This document shows, one piece after another, positions 1 to 14,414 of a DNA stretch of 64,000 nucleotides (position 1 is its first letter; each line of letters opens with the position of its first letter). The DNA is from Acheta domesticus. Lineage: Eukaryota > Arthropoda > Insecta > Orthoptera > Gryllidae. The notes below the pieces were generated by a model, which made no database searches, was not told where the DNA came from, and worked only from the letters and a program-made list of their open reading frames with translations. The stretch lies in assembly GCA_031308135.1 (NCBI GenBank), contig JAHLJT010009436.1, forward strand, positions 214,557,420 through 214,621,419. The letters run 5' to 3'. The position numbers were made by a program, and so were the translations under genes.

Positions 1-611
1 TAGCATGAGTTAGTGTTTATCAAAATCTTGTGTTGTGTTACTTTCCTCTTGTTTTCAAAATTTTAATAAGTTTACAATAAAACTGTAATTTATATAAAAA
101 ATAAAATATAGTAATTTTTATATAAAACAGAATTATGAGATGTAAAAAGTAAACTGAATTATCCTTGAAAAAATACTTAATTTTACTTTTCAGAAAGTTA
201 AAGCTTTCCTGAAAAAAGTCAGAAAACCAGTCACCAAAAAGTATAAACCAGTCAGAAAAAAGTCACCAAAAAGTATAAAAATAATTACATGGGTTTTTTA
301 ATCACTGAAATAATGCAAACAATAAGGCTAGAAACCATAGACACTTCAATTTTAATGATACAGAAAATCAATCCCAAAATCATCCACAAAACTACATTAA
401 GTACTATCTAATAACTATCACTTGAAATCTTAGTATCTGTTTTGATCAGATATATCTGATATTGCCAAGCTCTAAAAAGGAATTGAAAACAGAGGCCAAA
501 TTAGCTAACAGTTGCTATAATATTGGACTCAAAATGAAATGAAATATATGCTAACAGAATATCTCATCATGGATCAGACACTATGTGATAAAGGAAAATA
601 ATCCCTTGTAC
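1..611. other. WDR35 intron, no exon seen
   Basis: AT-rich sequence downstream of the exon ending in a GTACAAGG donor (611 and below). The next expected WDR35 exon, coding the final TPR helices and the Cys-rich terminus, is not visible here, so this is the start of an intron that leaves the window. Bases 210-285 contain a short tandem repetition built on 'agtcagaaaa' and 'agtcaccaaaaagtataaa'. Confidence 0.6.
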
Positions 612-3600
612 CTTCATATAATTGTCGTTGAGCCAACATATAGAAGTGAAAAGCTTCAGCTCCTCTCCAGGCATTGTCTATAACTTGTGCATCCACTTCA
701 TAGCCTGTGTCTGATTCTAACAAACCCATGAGAGCTTTGCTACGTTCACCTAAAGTGGCAGACATAGTAATATAAAACACATTAAAAATATAATTAATAT
801 TCTTCTATTTTTCAACACATCCCAATTCCCAAAATTAAATGGAAAATCTATCCATTTAATTGAAAATTATATTTAGAAGTTCAGTGATGAAATTACTAAC
901 CAACTCCAAGAGTCTGTTGTTTCATCTGTTGTTGGTGTTCTTCTACAAGCAGTGCTGCCAAAACATACAACTTCTTCATTTTTAATAACTTGTTTGTCTT
1001 TCTTCCCTCTGATTTTGCTAACTAGAAAACAATAATAATGGAACTTTTATGTCAACGTTTTGGTATACAATTCCCCTACAAGTAAAAGTATCAGCTACAT
1101 AATAAAAAACTTACATAAAAACAAAAAACAAACAAAAAAATTATATCTGAATTAAATCATGATCAATTTATTGTGCAAAATAAACCATATGCAAAACAAT
1201 GTACAGCTTTTGAGAGTAGATTTATCAATGAAACAAAAACTTATTTGCATGGGCAATGAGGGTAAATGTAATTTCCTTTTTGTCAAGTGCATTAAAATAC
1301 AATTTTATCATTTAAATAAATAACTACTGTTACAAAATTAAAGCATTTTACCTCAAAAAGAAGTTTGGCTGCATCTAAAAAGTGATTAGCCTTGCGATAT
1401 AGTTCCACAGCTTCCAAAATCTTGCCTTTTGACATGAGATATTCTGCATACTTAGAGAGTAGATTTCCTATCTCAGGTAATTTGTACTGTTTTGCTAGAT
1501 CAACAGCTTGGTCCCATTGGTTCAGATTTACACAAGTATCCACAGCTAGTTTTACTTGGCCACCCTGTGAATGAAGCACAAAATTCCAAACAATAAACGT
1601 TTTCTTACCAGAAAAGATAACAAATGAATGCAATAGAAATTTCATACCTTAATATATGCAGTAACAGCTTGAGAACACATTCCAACAGATGCAAACATCT
1701 CACCTATTGTCAATAAATGATTGTCCCTCTCCGGTAGTGTGTTAACTGTGGCTTCCAAAGCATCATAATCTTCAAGGATATAAAAACACTTTATTGTCTG
1801 ACCCAAATTACGTCCTTTCTCATAATATTCTCTAGCAGCTTCCCTAAAGACAAGAGAGTCTTCTTCATTTTAACAATCACACATTTCCAAAATGTTTAAA
1901 ATAAGTACATTGTCAACAAGAAACACTAACCAATTTTGTCTATCAGAGAAGTAACTTCCAATAGAATTCCAAGCAACTTCCATTTGACTATCAGATCCTC
2001 CAGATCCCATTTTCATTAGCTGAATTACTCGAAACCAGTCACCTAGTTTTTCACGCAGAGAAATGGCTAGGTCTCTGAAATAAAAATAACAAATAAAGAC
2101 TGAAACTTACTTAGTAACACAATTATGATAAAAATAACACTAAGCTGTGTACGAAACAATTGTTTCCTAACTGAATTAATCAGTAAGGTAATCAAATAGT
2201 TAATTACTTTTATAGCCATTAACTGAAGTAATCCACCATCACTCTAGCATTTGTCTATCAGAGTCTCTATTAGTCAGAAAATGGAATTAATTCCATTTAT
2301 AGTAAAAAAATTTGGGAACTTATTTTACATATTTGCCATCCCTGAGATGTGCCACTCGCGCTCTCTACTCTGCCCCAAGAGCTCATCGTTCACCCCTACC
2401 CACCACCTCTCTTTTAAAACTAATTTTCACCTCTGACCTTAAATTAATCAAAGACAATTATGTTACCAGAAAGAAAGAAAACACATCAGAAAGAAATTTT
2501 ATGGGCATTTAAAAAATTACTATCTGCTTCGGCTGATTATCTTATCATCTTCAAGATATCACAAACAAAAAGAGTGTGCAATTAATGTGTGCTTTAAGGA
2601 GTGGGAAAGGGGAAGTGGTTTGTTTGTTTGTTTGTTTTTAATTTATTTATTTATTTACTCTTACATGGTTTGAATTGACTTGTTCTGTCTTCTTGACAGC
2701 TAGTGGCTGACAGGGGAGAGGGGGTTCTGTTATCCAATTAGAGGCTTCAAATTGTGATGAAGTCAGAGTCACTGCAAAGTTGCCGAAACTTATTAAAAAA
2801 ATTAAAACTTACAGCGTGAAGCTACTGAAAATCGAATAGTACCATTACTTGTTTGGTTATGCATTTTCCTTTTGAAACGAATTTGCATTTTATGCATTTT
2901 CCTTTTACAACACATCTTGCTATATTTTTCTTTTCATTTGCTTTGGGCATGTTGTGCAAAAATGTTTTGTTATTCCTTTCTTTGGTAGGATTAGTGTAAG
3001 GGACCAAAGAAAAGGACTTTATGAAATAAACAAGTATCATTATTACCATTGGTTATTCTACTATTGATACAATGAGTAGGATATGCACATCTAGTAGACA
3101 GAAATATTCAGACAATACACTGCAACCTTCCTTTTGTTTTGGAGGTCAAGAATGGAAAATTTAATCAAATCTGAATAAAACTAGATTAACTACAACCCAA
3201 CAAACATACATTCTTCTTCACATAATGCCTAAGTAAGAAGTAATGCCTAAGTAAGAACGAACAAAATTTTATTTACCTTCTATCTACTTCTAGGTACAGT
3301 TTTTCAGCCTCATTGAAATTTTTAAAATATGCTGCCACTTCAGCAGCTTTTAAGGTATCATTATAAATATTCTGAAGCTTTTTAACAAGTTGAATTCCAG
3401 GATAATCATTGCAACGAACAAAAGCAGCTTCTGCAGCATTAAGATCCAACTGTCGTACAGCAGCTTCAGCCAAAAGTCGCCTACACAAAAATTTGATGAA
3501 AATATAAGACATTTGCTTTTATGAATTAAAGGTGATGAATCATTGGTCAGGAATGTACCATAATCTGGGGTGAGGATTCTCTTCTATAAATGTAGTGGCT

Positions 3601-6600
3601 TCCACAATTCCTACTTTTTCTAATAAATTCCTTGTGTCTCTCAATGATTTCACCTCTAAATCTAATACATATTCATTGACGGGATTATCAGGGTTTTGAA
3701 CTAAATCATCAAGAAGCACCGCTCGTATTTCCAAGTCCTGCAAATAAGAATCAGAAGCTTGCATAGTTTTTGTATACTCATTTTAACATCAGGATTGTTT
3801 CTCAGAAAAACAATTCAAAAAAGCATTTCACTGAGATGATTAAACCAATGACATTCATAAATAGTAACCCGACTAGTACATAGAAGAATAAGATCACGTT
3901 TCTCAGGCACATGAACTCATGACTTTGAAATACATATTCAAGGGACACAAACAATGCTGTTTCCTCTTTACATAAATATTAACTATTAGGAATGGTAATG
4001 TTCCAAATCAAATATTTTATTTCTCCCTTGCAAACATTTAATTTGCATATTTTTTATTTCTTGCATTATGTTTGTTTGTATTTTGATTTTGTTAATGATT
4101 TCATAAATAAATAGTTTAACCCTTTTCTACAAGAAAGCCCATTTACCTTAAACTGGCAGATGTATCCTGAACTTTGAATAGGTTCTTCAGGTTCCAAATC
4201 CCTCAGCACATACATCCGTGTTTTTTCCATAATGGCCAGCAATTCAGGGTTGTCACTAGCCCAGCACATAGCCCAAACATCCTTTCGCTCAAATTTTGAT
4301 AAATCTTTTGAGGGAGTGACGGTTTGACCAAGTGTGTCACCCGATCCATATGCTGAAGAAGGTGGCTCCAGGTCAAGAAAGGTCAAAACTCCTGTCATAT
4401 CAATTACAGATAGGCGACTGGAACAAAAATAAGTCATAAAACATTATAAACATTCGTTCTTTCAGTATTTACTACATACCATTTTATATTTATGTCTCTT
4501 ACCTTCCATTGCTGTTAATAGCTAATTTATAAGGGCGACAATTTAATGGATATCGGTTAGTTAAAGCTACTTGTGGAAGTGAGTAACGTTGCAACATCCC
4601 TGACTCACGACCTATTATTAAGATCTTTTCAGATGCAGTCATGCAACATATTGGATCAGCAGTAGGCTGCATATTGGTGGAGGGCTGAAAAGATAAACAG
4701 AATAAATATACAAACTATATTTTAGTTACATGAAAGATCCTATTGACTGCATACAAAAAATGTACAGAATACTATTAAGATGGTCATTTATTTTAGAAAT
4801 TACATAAATAATTTTCTGACCTCATATGATCGATCTAAATCTTGAATAACTTCAGCAACGCCAGATGGAGTGTCATCTACATGATAAAGTCTCTCCTTTC
4901 GTTGTCGAGATCCTAAAACAGCAAAATCTCAACTTATTGTTACAGTGTAGATATTTATACACACGCAAACAAGAATGTTGTAATGTTTCATTACCTGCTA
5001 ATACAAAGGTTGAACGTGACTTTGGAGTTCTGTAGTGCCATAACAAGAAATTATCTTGTGATGCAGCAAAAACATGGGTAGAGTTCATTGCTATCCACAT
5101 TGGCTGTATGTCCATATATTTAGCTAAAAATTAAAAAGTAAAAAAAAAAAGGTTGAAATGAAATAAAAATATTTAAGTTACTTAACTGTATTTGCAGTTT
5201 GTTTTCAATTTTTTATTAGATCCTTCTGTTCTACTCAGTAAAATAATGAGACATGCTGAAACATTTTCAACATTGATTGCAGCTACTGATAAATTTTTCC
5301 TATTTGTTATTAACCCATCTCTACGCAACCTAAGTAATGTGTGTCTTCAAATATTTTATTCATTCCCTTTGCCATAACTAATATTCTAATAACATGAATC
5401 TTCATTGACAAGTGATATTGACAAGTGATATTTACTCATAAGAAAGTATTTCTGAATACTTACAGCTGAAATAATTCACTGAATTAATAAACTATGCACC
5501 AACATAACATCTTTAAAAGCATCAACAATATGTACAATACTTAATATCCTACTCACAGATAAACTAATAAACAATATTATTTAATATTATTTTGATTACT
5601 GCATTGAATTCAAGAGATTACAAAAAGTTTCTTCTTGCCAAAAAAAACAGTAAGTGCCCTCTGAAAAGTGCTCGCCTGATAACATTATGTTAAACAGAAA
5701 TTAATATTTTTATTCTTGGTTACTGACCAATGAAACATTGAAACATTGCATACACAAACTCTGAAAGAAAGGAAACGGTCACAAAAGAGCAGAAATGAAA
5801 ACCTATTAGTTTGTTGTATGCAACAGTCGAAAGAGACCAAGGACAAACAGACACTGGTTACCCAAATAAGGGTCTTAGTCTTAGAAACAAATAATCTTAT
5901 AAAATGTCTACTATTAATTTTAACAACCATTTAATTTATGGTTAAGTTACATAATTATAAAATTTAGTAAACACAATTTGCAGTAACACAAACAATTGGC
6001 AACTGACTTAAATTGGCAAATATACTCAAATTTTTAATAAAGACCCTAATCAGTGGAATGAAGAAAGACCAATTCTCTAGAGTACTGTGAAATATTAGAA
6101 CTAAAACTCACTGTCAACTGGTGTTCCAATTGCATTACACAGCATAAGACCATATTGATCTTCAGTCTTTGTGGCCAGCACACAATGCTCTCCACACGAA
6201 GCAACACCAAGTAATAATTTTACACATTTATGATAACACTGTAGAGAAAAAGAGTTCGTTTTCAGACTTTCACATTTTAAGATGGTTCTAAATCGATATA
6301 CAATAAATAAAATATTATACATCAATAAAAATCAATTGACATAAGTAGCCAAGGACACTAACACAAAAGCCACTTAATCAAGTAGAATTGAAGAACTGCA
6401 GGTTCAAATACTGTTTTGAGTATGAATGTTTGTAGAGTATGTAAAGGTACTACTATATGTATTTCGATATGTTCCACTCAAGATGAAAAATTTGTTAGAA
6501 TCTGGGCAAATGGGCTTCAAGCCTCCCTCCTCCCCATATAAAGTCCAATGACTTTACACGTTTTATTTTATTGTTGCGCACGTTTTGTTGAGCACTCCTT

Positions 6601-9600
6601 TTGCTTTTAGTGTTAGGAGTAAAGCTGAGGGAGAGTTACTATTTGTTAGCAAAGCAGAAAAATCGCATCTGCATTTCGTGTACCATTGCATGTTTTCTAT
6701 AACTCACAAAAGAAATATCTAGTTTTTCAAATGTTGCTAATCTTGCACTTTTTTAAATTTTATTATTATATCTTTTTTTTTATTTAATTGTCTTTCAACC
6801 ATCAAATCTATAGTTAAAATGTTGGGAAGGGATTGTGGAACTGAAGAAAACGTGCACAAATAATCTTCTCCCCCATACGTCATATACAGTTTTCACTGTA
6901 TTTTGACCAAATAAATCTAATAAATCACTAGTGGTGCTACAGAATGGCACAGACTTTCCCGTATTAGTTTTCTATTTTCTTGGGTCTTCGCTAGCTAATT
7001 GGAATTGCCACATACTCTTTCTTGCCAGCTACCATCTATCACCGCCAAAAGTACATTTTTTTGTCATTTTCTTAATTTTTCAGTTTCCTATTGGTAGAAT
7101 GGAAATATTAATTTTAGAATATTAAAGAACACAAAAACTTAGCTGTAAACGGCAATTTTCTTTTAAAAATTATGTGCCGTTTAAGAGAAAATGGCTTTTT
7201 AGCACTACTAAAAATGCGAAATTTGAGGCTCATTTTCAAGAAAATGATTGAGTTTTCAAAACACTTTATTTGAAGTTATTTGAAGCACTTACACTCACAA
7301 ATATAATAATCTTTACAAATTGCGGATAATGTGCATATTAAAGATGTGAGAGATCTTTCAAAAAATTTACATTTATATAATTTTTGAAAAAACAAAAAAT
7401 AACTCAAAATAAACTTTACGCTATACTAAAGAGTGTAATTAGCACTATCCGTTACAAAAGTTTCAAGAAAAAAATTGCAGCCATATACGAGAAAATGGCG
7501 TTTGAGCATATCTGAAATTTGAGCTACTTTTCACAGAAAACGGTAGTGTTTTCGAGAAACTTTACTTGGCATTATTAAAAGTATATATACTCGTAAATAT
7601 AAGCATATATACTCGTAAATATAATAATGTGAAAAAATCGCAGCTAATGTAAATATTAACAACGTGAGAGACAAGTAAAAAAATTTACATTTTTGTAATT
7701 TTTGAAAAAACCAACCGATAGACCAAAATGGCTTTTATGTCATTGATAGAGTACATTTACCACTATCCCTACCAAAAGTTTAAAGAAAAAATTTGGAGCC
7801 GTTTTTGAGAAAATCTTGTTTTTGTAATTTTTTAAAATTGCACATATTGCACGAAAACTACCAAAATTTTGAAAAACATTTACATAACCTTTATTAAAGA
7901 ACTCAATATGCAGAACAAATTTTATTTGAAGAAAAAATCTCTATCTTCAATTTTGTAGTTGGAGAAAGATACCGAAAAAAATTCGAACTTTCACAATTTT
8001 CGAAAATTCAGAGCTGTACATGAAAATCAGACCTATGCCATGTTAAAAAGTGTATTTTACTCAATTCATACAAGAAATTTAAAGAAAAAATTTGGAGCCG
8101 TTTTTGAGAAAATTTTGAAAATCCCCGGGGGGCTTCATATAAAGTACCCCCAAATTTTGAAGAATCTTTTTCAAAATCTCAACGCTTTGACTAGAAGCGG
8201 ATCGATCAGGGAATATCCATTTTGGAAGAAATCGTACGTATGGTTTAGGCGCTAGCTGTGTTCACAGACGGGCGGACAGACGGACATTTTCCTTTCAATT
8301 GGGTTTTCGGTATTAAGGACCTAGAAAACAGGGTTTCTGGCTACACCAAGTGTTACGGGATTTTTGTTTCTTAATTTAGCAACTGGTTTTATCCACTTAT
8401 TCGTTTTCACGGCCCGGCAATTTATTTTTTTCGGCCGAAAATTGGCCATTTTTTCGCTCAGCATTACATAACTTTCCCTATACTATGTATATCACTCCGT
8501 GTATACGTACGTATACAGGAAAGTAAAAATTGACACTTAGATAGAGGTCATTTTCATAGTCCAGAGAGGACCAAAATGGAAAGAAAAAAACAGAAAATGG
8601 GAAGGGAGGAAAGAAGAAAAAAATTATCTTTAAATCTAGTAAAACACCATCTTCCAAAAGAAAAACAAATGTCAATCAATTTTACATTCTTAGATAGTAA
8701 ATTACTTATCAATCAAATCTTATATACAGGAATATAAAAATTGTCCCATGATACTCACTTCACCATTTGTTGTATTCCAGAATGTAATAATAGTACCATA
8801 TTTTTCAGGTCGGTAATAAGAAAAGACAACTGTACTTTCAAAATAAGTCCATTTGTAATCTGGGCGAATATTGGCAAAGTAGATAAAGGAATCAACAGCT
8901 AATGCTACCCTCAAGGAACCTCCTTCCCATACACAACTAGTCACTTCAATTCCAGGGATCTTCAGGGAACGTAATTGCTGTAACATTCATAAAAATGACT
9001 GTTGAAACCTGTAAATACTCTAGGAGAATATTGTAATTAAAATCTTATTAAGTGAAGAGGACAGAGAGGGAAGTCAAAAGCCACAATTATGAGTTTTCCA
9101 AATTGAACTTGCCCCAATGCTCTCCAATCAGGATCACAGGTTTCCATTTCTTCATAAGGAAAATTCTTGACAGATTTACATGGGTCTGCCAAACACATGA
9201 GAATTCCACTTATGATTATCTCTCTCTGACCCCTCTCTTTCGCAGATTATTATAAACAATTACCTCTCCAAAAGGACTGAAGAACTGAATAACATTACAG
9301 TCTTTGTTCTCACCGGCCAGTTGCATAACTCCAGTAACAGCTATTACACTTCCATTATGGTTCCAGCAACAGCATATTGCAGTCATACCAGTATCAATTA
9401 TAACAGGCACTGAAAATAAACAAAATTTCAGTAAATTTCTTGATGAAGATATTCTAAAATGAACATGATTAAAATCTTTCATAAACAGTGGAATTCAAAA
9501 GATAATTATTTTGGAGCTTCTATGCCAAGCTCTAAACTATACTACATGCTTTGTCAAGGCATAAAAAACATACTGTTGTAATATTGTTCTAGTGCTTACA

Positions 9601-12600
9601 TAGCATACATTTTGAATTCAATTATATTATGTGAATTACATTTATACTTACCATATATCACCACAATATCAGAATTTGATTAGGTTTAGTAAATGCATAA
9701 TGAGAAAGCTATACCAGTGCAGTGCATTCAGTGCTGTGTGCAAGTAAATAGCCTTCTACTCAAAGAATTGCTAATCAACACACTAGAAAAGTGTATTCTT
9801 CTTCAGAAAGAAACGTGTCTGTCCTTGACAAGCCAAGTCCCAGAGAGAATTTTCAGAAAAGCTGTAATAGACAACAGAAGCCATCACACTACAAACCCAC
9901 GAAATCAAAGAAAATTGAAAGGTTATTCTCCATTGACAAAATACAGAGAAATAGGGAAGCTCATTAATTCTGTGTAAATTTTAATGCATGGAGAAAATTG
10001 TTTAAACATTGTATTCTGCTCATCACTAAAAGAGACATAAGAAGCAGATAACCAACCACATTTGAAGCTCAACAAAAATTAAAAGAGATGAATAAATTAA
10101 TGAACAGACCCAAATGAAAGAAAGATTAGTATTAAAGCAAAAAGCAGCAAGCTGTGGATTACCTGGAGATTGAAAAATAAATTATAAGAAAAATTAATCT
10201 CTAGTGACTATCAGAGAAAATTTAGCGAAAACACCAGATTTGAAAGAAAATGAAATTGGAGATAAAGGGCATTTTCATAATTCACTCCCTCAAAAAAAAA
10301 ATAAAAAGGTGAATAGTTTATGTCCTTAAAAATACTAAATATTGCCTGTCATCATGTCTTACTATCATCACTTTCTCCTCTCATTATCTGCATGCAACCA
10401 TTTTCATAACAGATAGCAAGCACTGGGCAACCTTCTTCAATATACCCATAACGACCATCATACCAATGAATTGATATGACCTGGACTGGTCCTTGAGCAA
10501 TTGGCAGACACTGAATATTCAATTTCATCTGCAATAAAAAGAAAATTGTATTTCCAGATTAAAATATATAATTTAAAAACAATCAAACATACATGTGATA
10601 CACACTTAAGGAACAATAATAGAATCTCACCGCAAAAGTTCCTTGATTATCATATGCATGAACTTCTCCATTTCGAAGGCTAAATAGCAGAAGTTTGCCG
10701 TCTGGTGACCATTCTACACAAGTCAGCATGATCCCTTTTAATTCTTTACCCCATATCCTATTTCCATCTACCGAGCCAACAATTACAGCTCCTAGTCACG
10801 AAAGTTAGTAAATAAAATAAACATAAAACGGAATAAAAATACAAATTGCATAAAAATACAAAATAATGCACTATTCATAACAAGAAACTTAAGAAATAAG
10901 TAGCATTCTCTAAAAGATACCTGTTCCCTCCCACTTCTGTCAATTCTCTATTATACGCACATAACGCAGCACATAGTGCAAGACATCAAGAAACCAACAA
11001 AAACCATGCCAGTTGTGATATTACCTAAATATTTAGTAATGACCTTACAAATAATAATTTTATCATCAAATGAATAATTTATACATTAAATGGTATATAA
11101 ATCTTTCAATTTCACTCACAGTTCATTTCCTTAGTGTCCCTTTACACAGAAAATAATTCCTCTAACTAAAATCAAAATTGTATGACAATACAAATGCTTA
11201 ACTTTACCTGAGCTTGCCCATTCCAATTGAGGGTGCAAAGGTAAGTCAAAGTAACTCAAAACAACATTAAATTTAGAAACTGCAAAATTCTAACGCATTT
11301 CTAAACATGAACACTCTTGAGGCCAAGATGAGTTGCTTCACTCATGCACTTCAAAGTCAACAGTGAGGTTTTGGCATTTAGCCTGCAAGATTTAGGAGTC
11401 ATCCATAAATTGCAATATACTAAGGGGGGGGGCAACATTATGCTGCTGCTATGTAGAGGAAGGGGGGGGGTCACTGTTTAATGTTATGTAATGCTGATAT
11501 ATATTTTTAAAAATTTTCAACATTTGTTGAATAATTCCTTTTATTCAGTTGTATACTGAAACATTAACAAATTAAATTAAAAATGTAATAAATTAAAAGA
11601 TTGTGATGTATAACGTATGCACATGTTCCATGTATATAAATTATATATATGGAAATATTTTTTTGTCAAAGACACAGATTGATTCTATTAAGATTACGAA
11701 GAAAGTATCCAAAACTGATCAAAAGTATATTCTAGTATCGTAAGTTGGTGCAGTAGCCTTGGAACCTAAGCATCACCCATGACAGCATGTGCAAAGCTTG
11801 TTGTCAGAAATGTTTTAACTCAGGCTTACTTGTTTCACTCAAAAATTGCCCCCCAATCTTGTTGTTATGTGCACCTACTTTTGCTTTATCACGAATTTTT
11901 ATATATAACAGAAATACAATTAATACTTGTTTTTTCTGCTTCACAATTGATTTTTACTTATTGTAATGGGGGAGGGGTCTTGGCACAAACATTTTGGAAT
12001 TATTAAATGGGTTTCAAGGGTGAGTTACAAGTGGATTACAGGGGGGAAAGGGGGTATTCAAAACACGCCAAATTTGCATTATGTAATTTATAGATGGCTC
12101 CTTACATAAAAAACCTCTAGTCTAGACACTGCAAAATTACCAATGCAATCTTAAGCCAAAAAATATGTAAGGTAAGGCCTATGTTCCCCCCTTCTTCACC
12201 CTTCACCTACAGTAGCAAAAAATGGAGTGGCCAAGCTAAAGTTTCACCTTCAAATGCATTTTGTACTAAAAGAAAAAACCCACCATCTTCATAAACAATG
12301 CATATTTTCTGACCATCTGAATTCCATGCCATTCCCTTAACAACTGATTTATTACGATTATTTATCATCTCTTCACACCAAGAACCCTGCAAGTAGAAAG
12401 AGTTTTCATAGAATTTAATGTTTCAACACATACTAACAAATCTTACAACCAATCATCATATTAGTCATACCTTGTATAGCATCCACACAATAATAAGTCC
12501 ATTCTGATCACTTGTGGTTAACTTCTGATGAATTTCATTCCAAGTAATAACTTGAATTTGACCACTATGACCCTCTAATGTTTGGTTCATTGAAAGATTT

Positions 12601-13664
12601 GATGGTGCTGCTAAACCTTTCAATTTTCCATCTTTGCCTTAAAATTAAGAAAGAATAAATTGTTTATTGTGAAAACATGCATTGAAAAAATTCAACGGAA
12701 GAACACACTTATTACGTATTAAACGTAATTTGATTTAGACTTGATTTGCAGAGAATTTCTACTTCACAAGCACATCAATAACTGTGTTATGATTGGATAC
12801 AGCTTACCATAGGCATGCACAGCCTAAAATGAAAGGGGGCAGCTACATTTCTGGCTCCCATTTTCCATTAAACTATTTTACTTATAAATGTCCTTTTTAC
12901 TAGTAAATACATAAGAATACAAGAAAATTGAATAATAACTGTAATGATAAAATCTCTTGAATTTATTAGTAACTGATTAAATGTAGAACCATTTGCAGGG
13001 TTGCTGAATGGCTTTAGAGCCTCTTTTCAAAACACCTTATGACAATTCTCCAAATTGTCAGGTTGAAAAAGAGAAAACCAGTGATTAAACATATTTACAA
13101 AAAATTTATTACATAAAACTGTGGGGCCCCCTTTAAAACTTTTCAGGGGGGGCACAACCCCTTCCCCCACATCACTGTGTGCACGCCTATTCAGCCTACT
13201 TTTTGTATTGTGAAGAGCTTGCGTCTCTGTTTTCCTGAACACTCAAGATATTATAAAAGAGAACACAAGACTATTAGAGTGGCCGGACCACTTAATTCAC
13301 TTTCTTTAAATCAATTCTAACAGATCATTCATTACCCCCATCTTTCAACTTTTCAAATCCACCTTCAATAGAAAATATTGTAATGTAAGATGGAATACAA
13401 AATTTGTTTCCATTGTATTAAAGGTAACTCTTATACAATTATTACCTGATTCAAGCTTTAAAACTTTAAGTAAGCCATCTTCTCCACCACATGCAATGTA
13501 CCCTTGCTCCTTGTTCCATGCCAAACAGTTTAATTTTGTATTATTTGGAATTGCAATCTGCAAGATAATCACATTTCAGTACAAGATTGAATGAAGGGTT
13601 TATTAAACACATATATAACGATCTAATAATATAGGCATACTTTTTTACTCAAATAAATAAACAT
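612..13664 (-). CDS. WDR35: WDR35 / IFT121, intraflagellar transport protein (20 exons, 3' end outside window)
   Basis: IFT-A complex subunit for retrograde ciliary transport and ciliary membrane cargo entry (family knowledge). Coding exons in transcript order: 13641-13664, 13446-13557, 12471-12637, 12284-12386, 10631-10791, 10363-10528, 9264-9409, 8759-8977, 6112-6238, 4995-5123, 4821-4912, 4503-4684, 4147-4417, 3559-3737, 3277-3480, 1931-2074, 1648-1843, 1352-1564, 901-1021, 612-749. All introns I placed are GT-AG and phases match across every junction, giving ~1031 residues. Residues 1 to ~630 are WD40 repeats ([62 protein letters not shown]). The rest is TPR-like helices ([51 protein letters not shown]). 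Vertebrate proteins are ~1170-1180 residues, so the C-terminal ~140, including the Cys-rich end, lie before base 1. No in-frame stop or frameshift was seen, so it looks functional. Confidence 0.95.
6556..6920 (+). repeat. Dispersed repeat, partner of 34255-34495
   Basis: Both places share 'cgcacgttttgttgagcact' (6579 and 34262), then 'ccttttgctt', and later 'acgtcatataca' followed by an AT-rich end with 'aaataaataa'-like runs. The copy lies in the WDR35 intron between the exons at 8759-8977 and 6112-6238. No TIR or target duplication was found, so the class is unknown. Confidence 0.55.
6929..8500 (+). repeat. Dispersed family 'A', longest copy (WDR35 intron)
   Basis: The longest of at least six relatives in this window (others near 15.2-16.0, 38.6-39.7, 44.8-45.4, 49.3-49.9 and 55.2-55.9 kb). 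Landmarks are 'gctacagaatggcacagact' at the left; repeated phrases like 'gagaaaatggcgttt' and 'tttggagccgtttttgagaa'; 'ggacagacggacat' near 8270; and 'tggttttatccactt' near 8385. It is itself made of degenerate ~250-300-bp internal repeats. No protein was recognised. It may be a non-autonomous element or a decayed satellite-like family. Confidence 0.65.
11395..12101. mobile_element. 707-bp MITE with TIRs, TTA target duplication (PIF/Harbinger-like?)
   Basis: The left end GGAGTCATCCATAAATTGC matches the reverse complement of the right end (GGAGCCATCTATAAATTAC). Flanking TTA occurs on both sides (11392-11394 and 12102-12104). A 3-bp TWA duplication fits PIF/Harbinger, but the superfamily is inferred from that alone. 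Inside are G-rich runs near both ends (ggggggggg at 11424 and 11462, gggggg near 12040) and no transposase. It lies in the WDR35 intron, ~180 bp upstream on the plus axis of the exon 12284-12386. Confidence 0.7.
12809..13190. mobile_element. ~380-bp MITE in WDR35 intron 2
   Basis: The ends ATAGGCATGCACA (left) and ATAGGCGTGCACA (right, reverse complement) form ~13-bp inverted repeats. Just inside each end are G-rich tracts (gggggc at 12834; ggggggg near 13146). No coding capacity and no clear target duplication, so the ends could be off by a few bases. The G-run next to the terminus resembles several hAT MITEs, but the superfamily is not established. Confidence 0.5.
13641..13664 (-). CDS. WDR35: WDR35 first coding exon, eight codons
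   Basis: This 24-nt exon reads MFIYLSKK and is followed directly by a GTATGC donor. It joins in phase 0 to the exon ending at 13557 (acceptor TTGCAG), which begins IAIPNN. Vertebrate WDR35 starts with a very similar eight residues before its own IPNN motif, so I take this ATG (reverse complement of 13662-13664) as the true start. The context CAACATG is acceptable for initiation. It is too short to be found by ORF length. No TATA box was recognised upstream; the promoter is presumably between 13665 and about 14000. Confidence 0.85.
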
Positions 13665-14414
13665 GTTGACAGGTTCTTTCAGGAATCCCCCTTTTTTGAA
13701 GGGTAATGGAAAGAACACAGCTTTCCGCTTCACGGTCAAAGAAAGTCTTATACAAACACCGATTCTGATTCTTTAAAACAATACCCCTGTCATGTCATTG
13801 TGCCGCAAACTTCTATGCTTCCAATCTTTTTCAAATACAACCTCTGACGCTCCTCACCACGCGTCAAGCGCGTCACCGCGTCGTTAAGGAATCTGCGATT
13901 CGACCTTGTACTGTCCAATGTAAATATAGTGACTCCTCAAGGCAGTGAGCTGGTAGGAGAGGGGGGCATGGTTATCCAATCGAGAGCTTCATTATGACTC
14001 AAACTTTTGGCATTGAAGCTTTCGATTAGTCAACAGAGTCCCTATCTCTTTCCAACAACTTACCTTTAGAAGTCACTGTATTTCATTTCGACAGTAAGAC
14101 AAGCTATCGATTATTCGATCTCCCGGTTTTATTCAACATGAATAAACCAACAAAATGATACAACAATTATTACTTCCTCTTAAACGTACTTATATATGGA
14201 CGAAATACTGAGAAAGTCATTATGCGAAAATCTGATTTACAGATTTTAATGGAAATACACTTTTTGGTGTTCTCTGGTTCCGAAAAGATTGCTGTTTTTT
14301 TCTTCCTCCCAAAACGTCCGACCTTCTGTCTATCGTGCGTGAACAACTATTCCCTGATCTTCCTGAACTGGCTCGAGACCCTGCAATTTTGAAAAGAATT
14401 CTTTGAATTTTGGG
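13665..14414. other. WDR35 5' flank, no further exon
   Basis: Upstream of the WDR35 start. A short foldback at about 13965-14050 pairs 'atccaatcgagagcttcatt' with 'gaagctttcgattagt'. A related G-rich/attagag motif occurs in a WDR35 intron near 2715-2770, so this is probably a MITE remnant. The promoter should be here, but I see no distinctive core element. Confidence 0.35.
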
